Positions 45,420 through 51,110 of a stretch of DNA of 51,110 bases are shown one piece after another. The DNA is from JBLMZW01 sp050259035 (GTDB taxonomy: Bacteria > Bacillota > Syntrophomonadia > Syntrophomonadales > DTU052). The notes under the pieces were generated by a model, which saw only the letters and a program-made list of their open reading frames with translations, was not told the DNA's origin and searched no databases. Position 1 is the stretch's first letter, and each line of letters starts with the position of its first letter. Location: contig JBLMZW010000077.1 in the NCBI GenBank assembly GCA_050259035.1, positions 1 through 51,110 of the forward strand, read 5' to 3'. The position numbers were made by a program, and so were the translations under genes.

Positions 45420-46802
45420 GTGCACCAACACCGATTTGCTCTAATAGTTGTACTAATAGTTTTAATAAGTTTTGCTAGGATTCCTCAGGTAAATGCTTCC
45501 GAGAACTGGACTATCTCAGTCGAGCAGCGTAATATAGCTACTACTGTCGCCCCAAGGATGGAAAATGGGCGATTATTGGTTCCGGTACGTCTCGTGTATG
45601 AAAGTATTGGTTGTCAGGTTCTTTGGAACCCACTAAGCAAAACAGCCACGATTCTAAAAGGTACTGACATCATGAGATTGACTGTCGATAAGTCGCAGGT
45701 CGGGTGGAACGGCACGATTTTTACCCTGGAGTCTCCTCCAAGGATGATAAAAGGTCAATTGCTGGTTCCTGCAGGAATGGCGCTGGAAAAGCTTGGGGCA
45801 AATTTGGAGTGGGATCTTACAAACCATCGATTATATATGAATACCCGGGCAGAAACTATAAAAAAGGCCCAACTAAATAATCCGGCTCACTATCTTCTGG
45901 AGAAAAAGTGGCGCTTTTCCAACCGGGGAGACCCGGCAACTCTTAAGGTCGAACTTAATCTGGGTAACAGCAGTTCACCATACCAGAGAGAACTTGAACT
46001 AAAGGTCAACCCTCAGCCCGAATCCATTTCGGTAGATGATTATGGCAACCGGAAGGCTGTTATAGTATTTAATAATCTGGGCAAAAACAAAACCGCCGAT
46101 GTAACAGTTGAAAGAGAAGTAATTAACAGTGCAATCAATTATAATATTGAACCTAACCTTGTAAACAGCGACTACTCCCGTTTTTCTGCTTTTGATCTGT
46201 ATGTTCGCCAACAGCCGATGATAGAAGTCGGTGATTCCACTGTTCAAATAACCGCTAAAAATCTTCGCCAAAACCTGGCCAATTCCAATAGCCCCTATGA
46301 CCTGGCCAAAGAAATCTATCAATTTGTTAACCTGCATATGACTTATGATGATAATGAAGCAGTTCGCAATAAGGGTGCGGTTAGTGCTTTACGAAACGGT
46401 AAAGGCGTATGCGGAGATTATGCCTCGCTATTCGTTGCTCTTTGTCGAGCATCGGGAATACCGGCCCGAATGGTGTATGGATACTGGATCGAGGACATGA
46501 AAACGTCCGTGAACCAATGGGTTGAAATATCCAAGTACCGGCACGCATGGGCTGAATTTAATCTTCCCCAATACGGATGGGTTGTAACAGAACCTACCTA
46601 TATATTTATGGTTAATGATAATCAAGAAGTGAACTGGGATTATTTTGGCGGTTTAAAGAAATCCGGGCATTTGGTTACCGGCTACTACAGCGGATTCAGG
46701 GAGGATGTAACCTGGACAGTTAGAGGCCGTGGTAACCTGAAGGTAGATTTAGAACCAGTATCGGAAAGAGTAATGGTAGTAAAACAGGATGAGCGCAGCT
46801 AA
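45420..46802 (+). CDS. Secreted copper-amine-oxidase-N and transglutaminase-like protein
   Basis: 460 residues. Signal peptide (about 1-25, ending VNASEN), a copper amine oxidase N-terminal-like domain (about 40-135; RMENGRLLVPVRLVYESIG, LLVPAGMALEKLGA) that probably binds cell wall, and a C-terminal transglutaminase-like core (about 275-420) with Cys in GVCGDYASLF and His in YRHAWAEF. The usual acid is Asp (DPT); here it reads TEPTY, a glutamate. Probable wall-associated peptidase or cross-linking enzyme. The frame is open from 45327; GTG at 45420 chosen because GGAGGAAGG lies just upstream and a clean signal peptide follows. Confidence 0.85.
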   Translation: MHQHRFALIVVLIVLISFARIPQVNASENWTISVEQRNIATTVAPRMENGRLLVPVRLVYESIGCQVLWNPLSKTATILKGTDIMRLTVDKSQVGWNGTIFTLESPPRMIKGQLLVPAGMALEKLGANLEWDLTNHRLYMNTRAETIKKAQLNNPAHYLLEKKWRFSNRGDPATLKVELNLGNSSSPYQRELELKVNPQPESISVDDYGNRKAVIVFNNLGKNKTADVTVEREVINSAINYNIEPNLVNSDYSRFSAFDLYVRQQPMIEVGDSTVQITAKNLRQNLANSNSPYDLAKEIYQFVNLHMTYDDNEAVRNKGAVSALRNGKGVCGDYASLFVALCRASGIPARMVYGYWIEDMKTSVNQWVEISKYRHAWAEFNLPQYGWVVTEPTYIFMVNDNQEVNWDYFGGLKKSGHLVTGYYSGFREDVTWTVRGRGNLKVDLEPVSERVMVVKQDERS

Positions 46803-46818
46803 ATCAGGGGCTGCGCTC
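46791..46818 (+). terminator. Hairpin overlapping the transglutaminase stop
   Basis: GAGCGCAGC (46791-46799) pairs with GCTGCGCTC (46810-46818). No T tract follows, so it may be an RNA-stability hairpin; a stronger terminator follows at 46874. Confidence 0.5.
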
Positions 46819-46873
46819 AGTACTTTCTCCTAAGTTCTTGCCATACATATGGTGAGGTTTATAATCCTAAAAG

Positions 46874-46908
46874 AATAAAAACCCCGGCAATGCCGGGGTT
46901 TTTATTTT
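46874..46908. terminator. Bidirectional terminator between convergent genes
   Basis: ACCCCGGC (46881-46888), loop AAT, GCCGGGGT (46892-46899), flanked by A run on one side and TTTTATTTT on the other; serves the transglutaminase gene and the leftward methyltransferase. Confidence 0.93.
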
Positions 46909-47836
46909 ATGGAATAAAATCAACTTTATAGGGAAGTTCCTTTTGTACGGCTTCTTTCAAACGGTGTCTCAATTGGTTATCATTCTCGCGGCCTATAACC
47001 ATTCCCATGACCCAGTTAAGGCCTAAAAGAGGCATCATTCGAGTGATGAAAGGCGGCCCTCCAGCTGGATAATGAATATGTAACATCACTTGCATTCCGG
47101 CATTAATCATTTGCTGTTTAAGTTTGCGGTCTTCAATCCCCAGGTAGGCTTGATATTCCGCCGGGTCTCTTTCATCCGGGCCAGGAATGTAGGTTCCCCG
47201 TATACGGCTGGGAATACTGACGATTTGTTTGCGTCGGTAATTCTTATCATATAAAAAAGTCCAAAAAGCTAAAGCTCGTCTCCAGCGGTTACTGCTTACC
47301 AACGGCGTAGGTTCGCCCAAAATTACCATAATTCCATTGGGTGATAAACGGTCAAAAGCCAGCTTAATGAGTCCAAAAGGGTCCTTGAAATGATGAATTG
47401 CGGATGAGAAAACTGCTATATCAAATAACTCCGTGGAATCCCTTAAATAAGCAATTGCATCGGAATTAACTAAACTCATGTTGTTAATGCCATCGCGCTG
47501 GATCTTGTTTCTGGCAATATCCAGCATTTTCTCCGCCGAATCAAGAAGGACTACGTCACAGCCGCAGTGGTGTAAGATAAATGATGCTTTCCCACCGCCG
47601 CCACAGATATCGATGGCCTTTATTGATTGGGATTTCTTTTTCAGTAATTGAGTGATAATCGGGAAAAATAGCTCATGTTCCAGATACTCTGCGCTCGATT
47701 CCTGGCTGTCAGTATCGTACATGCCAACGATATGATCATCTTCATACTTTTTAATGTTGGCAGCCAGAATATCCTCCTCGGTAAGTTCGTGCCAGTCTTT
47801 GGTTTCCCAACTGGCTTTCTGTTCTACAGTTGTCAT
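46907..47836 (-). CDS. SAM-dependent methyltransferase
   Basis: 309 residues, class I methyltransferase fold. Glycine-rich motif AIDICGGGGKASFIL (SAM binding), acidic VVLLDSAEKMLDIA, NSDAIAYL, and SSAIHHFKDPFGLIKLAF with motif LSPNGIMVILGEPTP. Substrate unknown. ATG with GGGGGG upstream. A long AU-rich leader with a distinctive segment (47879-47950) lies before it. Confidence 0.82.
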   Translation of the reverse strand: MTTVEQKASWETKDWHELTEEDILAANIKKYEDDHIVGMYDTDSQESSAEYLEHELFFPIITQLLKKKSQSIKAIDICGGGGKASFILHHCGCDVVLLDSAEKMLDIARNKIQRDGINNMSLVNSDAIAYLRDSTELFDIAVFSSAIHHFKDPFGLIKLAFDRLSPNGIMVILGEPTPLVSSNRWRRALAFWTFLYDKNYRRKQIVSIPSRIRGTYIPGPDERDPAEYQAYLGIEDRKLKQQMINAGMQVMLHIHYPAGGPPFITRMMPLLGLNWVMGMVIGRENDNQLRHRLKEAVQKELPYKVDFIP

Positions 47837-47878
47837 AACTACCCCCCAAAAAAATAAAAAAAATAAATTCTTCCCCTC

Positions 47879-47950
47879 TCTTTTCCTGAATTCGACGGCT
47901 GCAACGGGAAATCCTCCTTTGTCGGTGGGGCTTAAGCATTAAAGGAAAAC
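47879..47950 (-). other. Distinctive leader segment upstream of methyltransferase
   Basis: On the reverse strand: GCTTAAGCCCCACCGAC, AAAGGAGGATTTCCCG, TTGCAGCCGTCG, AATTCAGGAAAAG. CGAC and GTCG can pair around it, and GCCCC can pair with GGGG just downstream. Its composition differs from the AU-rich surroundings. I cannot assign it to a riboswitch class; it might be a structured RNA, a dispersed repeat or the remnant of a small reading frame (GGFPVAAVEF in one phase). Confidence 0.35.
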
Positions 47951-48034
47951 TCAAATATTACACACAAATATGATTGTATGCTATTAAAGCATCGCACAAT
48001 TAAATTTCCAATAGTTGTTTCTTAACCATAGCAA

Positions 48035-48064
48035 GAAAATAGAAAGGCGACCTTTCGGTCGCCT
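48035..48064 (-). terminator. Terminator after zinc-ribbon gene
   Basis: Read leftward: AGGCGACC, loop GAAA, GGTCGCCT (48045-48064), then TTCTATTTTCTT. Confidence 0.85.
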
Positions 48065-48084
48065 GAAAAACCTGATTAAAACAA

Positions 48085-48381
48085 TTATCTGCCGTTAGCT
48101 GTCTTCCTGTAACACTCGCTGCAGTAAACCGGTCTTTCTCCACTCGGTCTAAAGGGAACCCGGGTATCACAACCACAGGACGCACATGTAGCATCGTACA
48201 TTTCTCTCTCACCATATCCACCACGGCCGCGAGATTCGTTTTTCCTTCTGCGTCTGCAATCGGGGCAGCGCATAGGAATGTTCTGGAACCCCTTCTCCGC
48301 GTAGAACTCCTGCTCACCAGCTGTGAACACGAAATCACATCCGCATTCCTTACATGCGAGAGTCTTGTCCTCAAATGACAT
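48085..48381 (-). CDS. Small zinc-ribbon protein (CxxC, two modules)
   Basis: 98 residues with four CxxC-type pairs: CKECG and CPDC (module 1), CASCGC and CSECY (module 2), separated by a basic, glycine-rich linker (RRRRKNESRGRGGYGERE). This matches the probable zinc-ribbon family found singly in many Firmicutes; nucleic-acid binding is plausible but unproven. ATG with AAAGGAG about 12 bases upstream. A different-phase 124-residue frame over the same bases is a shadow. Confidence 0.8.
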   Translation of the reverse strand: MSFEDKTLACKECGCDFVFTAGEQEFYAEKGFQNIPMRCPDCRRRRKNESRGRGGYGEREMYDATCASCGCDTRVPFRPSGERPVYCSECYRKTANGR

Positions 48382-48562
48382 CTGGTTACTTAACTCCTTT
48401 CAGATAAAGCTCCTCCAGTCTACCAAGTTCAACTTTACCTGAAGGGTAAGCGAACCTTAGGTTAGGGAAGGAAGGCTAATAGTTATATTAGCACAGATTA
48501 TTTCCAAAGAAAAGCCCAATCATACCAAAGATATCCTTCTTGATATAAGGAAAATAATTTTA

Positions 48563-48591
48563 TTGACATATATTCTAACAACGTATTATCC
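48563..48591 (+). promoter_or_regulatory. Candidate promoter of acyl-CoA dehydrogenase operon
   Basis: Perfect TTGACA (48563-48568); 17 bp on is TTATCC (48586-48591), a poor -10 (TATCCT at 18 bp is an alternative). Confidence 0.4.
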
Positions 48592-48663
48592 TTAAAGCGT
48601 AGAGTCAAAAGCGTGGTAAAGGTTTATCCAAGAAAGTAAAAAGTGGCAGAAAGGGGTAGTGGA

Positions 48664-49800
48664 ATGGATTTCCAACTCTCAAAAGAACAGGAAATGATTC
48701 AAAAGGCAGCACGGGAGTATTCAGAAAAAGCAATTAGGCCTATCGCCCTTGATATCGCACGGGAGAATAAAGTGCCTATGGAGATTTTTGCCGGCCTGGG
48801 CGAACTTGAGTTGTTAGGATTGCCGTTTTCCGAGGAATTCGGAGGTTCAGGTGCAGGGTATACCTGTTACCCGCTGGCTCTGGAACAAATAGCTACGTCT
48901 TCTTCCGGTGTAGCCATGACCATGTCGGTTAACGGATTGGGACTCAGCGCCATTAATGTATTTGGTACTCCGGAACAGAAGAAAAAATATATGCCGGGAC
49001 CTTGTTCAGGCAAACAAATTGCATCTTTTGCTTTTACTGAACCAGGCACTGGTTCAGATCCCAAACAGCTAACCACTATTGCAGTTAGAGATGGAGATAC
49101 CTTCGTTATTAATGGAACCAAGCGTTTTATTTCCGCGGCAGATGTAGATGGTCCCATCGTTGTTTTTGCCAGGGATGATGAAGCTGGTTACCCAACAGCA
49201 TTCATTGTAGATAAGAATTGCCCGGGCTATTCCGTCTCCGAACCCTGGCATAAAATAGGAATGAAGGGCGGCCAATTGCTGGATGTATATTTGAAAGACG
49301 TTCGGGTTCCGACAGAAAACGTCTTAGGACCAAGAGGGCAGGGCTACCTGGTTCTACAAATCGGGATAGCTTTCGGTAAGGTAGGAGTAAGTTCCTGTGT
49401 TCTGGGGGGCATGCAAAGAGCGCTGGAATTATGTATAACCTATGCTAAAGAAAAATCTCACCGGGATAAGACCATCAGCAAGTTTGCGACGGTTCAGATG
49501 AACATAGCCAAAATAGCAGAGAAGACAGAGGCCGCACGTTGGCTGACTTATCGTTTAGGTTATCTGGCAGAAAACATGACTGACCTCAAGATGTTTGCCA
49601 AAGAGGCTGCTCTGACCAAAACCTTTGTCACTGAGAACGGTGTTGATGTTTCCAGACTCGCTGTTGCAGTTCATGGTTCATATGGTTTAATGGAAGATTA
49701 TCTGGTAGAAAGTATTTACCGTGATATGATCATCGGGGAGCAGATTGAAGGAGTTAACGACATGCAGCGCATGATTACGGCAGGAATTTTGCTCTCTTAA
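48664..49800 (+). CDS. Acyl-CoA dehydrogenase
   Basis: 378 residues, normal length. FAD-binding FAFTEPGTGSDPKQL (about residues 120-134), GTKRFISAADV, and the C-terminal catalytic glutamate in IEGVNDMQR (Glu362), the equivalent of the EGTNE motif. Oxidises short-chain acyl-CoA (butyryl-CoA likely from context) to enoyl-CoA, passing electrons to ETF. GTG at 48643 opens the frame; the ATG at 48664 behind AAAGGGG gives the usual N-terminus. The FixC-like gene begins 76 bp downstream, probably one operon. Confidence 0.93.
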   Translation: MDFQLSKEQEMIQKAAREYSEKAIRPIALDIARENKVPMEIFAGLGELELLGLPFSEEFGGSGAGYTCYPLALEQIATSSSGVAMTMSVNGLGLSAINVFGTPEQKKKYMPGPCSGKQIASFAFTEPGTGSDPKQLTTIAVRDGDTFVINGTKRFISAADVDGPIVVFARDDEAGYPTAFIVDKNCPGYSVSEPWHKIGMKGGQLLDVYLKDVRVPTENVLGPRGQGYLVLQIGIAFGKVGVSSCVLGGMQRALELCITYAKEKSHRDKTISKFATVQMNIAKIAEKTEAARWLTYRLGYLAENMTDLKMFAKEAALTKTFVTENGVDVSRLAVAVHGSYGLMEDYLVESIYRDMIIGEQIEGVNDMQRMITAGILLS

Positions 49801-49876
49801 GTTGAAATATTTAAGAAATTAACCTATTTTGAAGAAAACGACAACCTGAAACATGTCAATGGAGGAGTTGCCGTCC

Positions 49877-51110
49877 ATGGAAAAATTCGATGTAATAATT
49901 GTTGGCGCAGGCCTGGCGGGATTGTCAGCAGCTTATGTACTGGCTGCTGAGGGATTGGAGACCGTTATTATAGAACGGGGAGATTATCCTGGGGCTAAGA
50001 ATGTAACCGGTGGAAGGATTTACTTAAACCCGGTGCGGCAATATTTGCCGGACATCTGGGAAGAAGCTCCATTTGAAAGACATGTAACTAATGAAGTCAT
50101 AACTATGATGTCACCTGATAGCTCCACATCTTTCCGGTTTAGATCGAATAGTTTTTCCAATCCGCCTTATCAGAGTTATACCGTTTTGCGGGCTACTTTT
50201 GATCGTTGGCTGGCCGAAAAAGCCGAAGAAAAGGGAGCAATGCTGGTTACCAAAAATAGAGTGGATGACATCATCAAAGAAAACGACAAGGTAATCGGAG
50301 TAACAGCTGGCGGCGAAGAATTAGGGGCCGATGTTATTATTGCCTGTGACGGTGTTTTATCCCTGACGGCAGAGAAAGCTGGCCTTCGATCCCCCGGGCT
50401 GCCTCAAAATTATGCGGTGGGCATGAAGGAAGTTATCGAGATTCCTCAGGCAACCATCGAGGACAGATTCAACCTGACCGGAGATGAGGGTCTGGCCCAA
50501 CTCTTTATGGGGAGTTTAACTCAGGGCCGTTTCGGCGGTGGATTCCTTTATACCAATAAGGCCAGTATCTCATTAGGTATGGTAATTGGAATTAAAGATT
50601 TGATGGAGAAAGCCCCTGGGGTAGAAGCCCCCAGGTTATTGGAGGAGTTTAAAGCCAGATCGGAGATCGCTCCTCTTCTAGCTGGCGGTGAATTGGTAGA
50701 GTACTCAGCTCACGTTATACCTGAGGGTGGTTTAAATGGCCTTACTCGCCTTTTTGGTAATGGTATACTTGTAGCCGGTGATGCTGCCGGGTTCTCCCTA
50801 AATATGGGTTTATCGGTTAGAGGAATGGAGTTTGCAATTGCTTCAGGAGTGATGGCAGCCAGGACTATATTAAAAGCCAGAGAAAACAATGATTTTTCCT
50901 CCTCCAGCCTGGCCGCCTACCAACGGTTGTTACAAGAAAGTTTCGTTCTTAAGGATTTTCAAACCTTTAAGGAAGCGCCACATTTCATGGAAAACCAGAG
51001 ACTTTTCAATCATTATCCCCAAATGATTGGTGATATTATGGCTGAACTTTTTACCGTTCCTGCTGGACCAAAAGACAAGTTGTCATCGACCGTACGCAAG
51101 AGGATTAGCC
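49877..51110 (+). CDS. FixC-like ETF:quinone oxidoreductase flavoprotein (partial)
   Basis: The first 411 codons of a FixC/ETF-QO-type flavoprotein; the gene runs off the window. FAD Rossmann motif VGAGLAGLSAAYVLA (about residues 9-23), IERGDYPGAKNVTGGR, DVIIACDGV, and the second FAD motif GILVAGDAAGF with GLSVRGMEFAIASG. Would carry electrons from ETF (FixAB) to quinone or a bifurcating complex; FixX ferredoxin-like and FixAB genes are expected beyond the edge. ATG with GGAGGAG nine bases upstream. Follows the acyl-CoA dehydrogenase, so the pair fits electron disposal from butyryl-CoA oxidation. Confidence 0.9.
   Translation, partial: MEKFDVIIVGAGLAGLSAAYVLAAEGLETVIIERGDYPGAKNVTGGRIYLNPVRQYLPDIWEEAPFERHVTNEVITMMSPDSSTSFRFRSNSFSNPPYQSYTVLRATFDRWLAEKAEEKGAMLVTKNRVDDIIKENDKVIGVTAGGEELGADVIIACDGVLSLTAEKAGLRSPGLPQNYAVGMKEVIEIPQATIEDRFNLTGDEGLAQLFMGSLTQGRFGGGFLYTNKASISLGMVIGIKDLMEKAPGVEAPRLLEEFKARSEIAPLLAGGELVEYSAHVIPEGGLNGLTRLFGNGILVAGDAAGFSLNMGLSVRGMEFAIASGVMAARTILKARENNDFSSSSLAAYQRLLQESFVLKDFQTFKEAPHFMENQRLFNHYPQMIGDIMAELFTVPAGPKDKLSSTVRKRIS

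Noticed and set aside
47879..47950. c-di-AMP (ydaO) or SAM riboswitch
   Set aside because: Only short resemblances (a GUCGAAUUC-like stretch, GGGG); the required core motifs of either class are not all present.
47751..47954. A reverse frame across the methyltransferase leader
   Set aside because: Overlaps the methyltransferase start in another phase; the part over 47879-47950 is better treated as an unassigned leader element.

Overview
The window looks like a chromosomal segment of a low-to-mid G+C, anaerobic, spore-forming-lineage Firmicute, most like the butyrate-oxidising syntrophs (Syntrophomonadaceae). This assignment is an inference. It rests on Firmicutes gene order (tig-clpP-clpX-lonB-lon-ysxC-valS-folC; maf-radC-mreBCD-mrdA-minCDE), frequent TTG/GTG starts with strong GGAGG-type ribosome sites, Rex and LonB, and acyl-CoA/CoA-transferase genes typical of fatty-acid syntrophy. 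No phage, insertion sequence, CRISPR array or rRNA was seen.

Layout. 1-2.2 kb: a small YkuS-like protein, then a leftward pair (DUF3307 membrane protein and a secreted HExxH metalloprotease). 2.4-6.3 kb: a CHASE2 adenylate/guanylate cyclase followed 6 bp later by a protein that fuses a cyclic-nucleotide-binding domain to an SLC13/DASS-type transporter, which looks like a complete cyclic-nucleotide sensing and response cassette. 6.4-13.3 kb: two paralogous S-layer-anchored proteins (three SLH, FecR-like, cadherin-like repeats), the second with 12 NHL-like repeats. 13.3-18.1 kb: two kinds of CoA-transferase (a Cat-type single chain and a GctA/GctB-type pair) around a small coiled-coil protein, with long leaders carrying operator-like palindromes and upstream Shine-Dalgarno signals. 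18.2-21.2 kb: tRNA-Leu(UAG), an unrecognised protein, a rhomboid protease, an imperfect repeat region and tRNA-Gly(GCC).

21.4-29.6 kb is a protein quality-control block: trigger factor, ClpP, ClpX, LonB and LonA, running into the ribosome-assembly GTPase YsxC/EngB. 29.7-36.1 kb holds valS, folC, a phosphate-transport pair (DUF47-PiT) and the redox repressor Rex. 36.3-44.4 kb is the cell shape and division block: DUF4321, Maf, RadC, MreB, MreC, MreD, PBP2, MinC, MinD and MinE, largely co-directional and close-packed. 44.4-48.4 kb mixes a membrane PilZ protein, a secreted transglutaminase-like protein, a methyltransferase and a small zinc-ribbon protein. 48.6-51.1 kb begins a beta-oxidation/electron-transfer operon: acyl-CoA dehydrogenase and a FixC-like flavoprotein that runs off the window.

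The most interesting items are the cyclase/cNBD-transporter cassette, the paired palindromes and parallel leaders of the CoA-transferase genes, the folC reading frame that continues into valS without an ordinary start codon, a hairpin over the DUF47 ribosome site, and an unassigned 70-nt leader element upstream of the methyltransferase.
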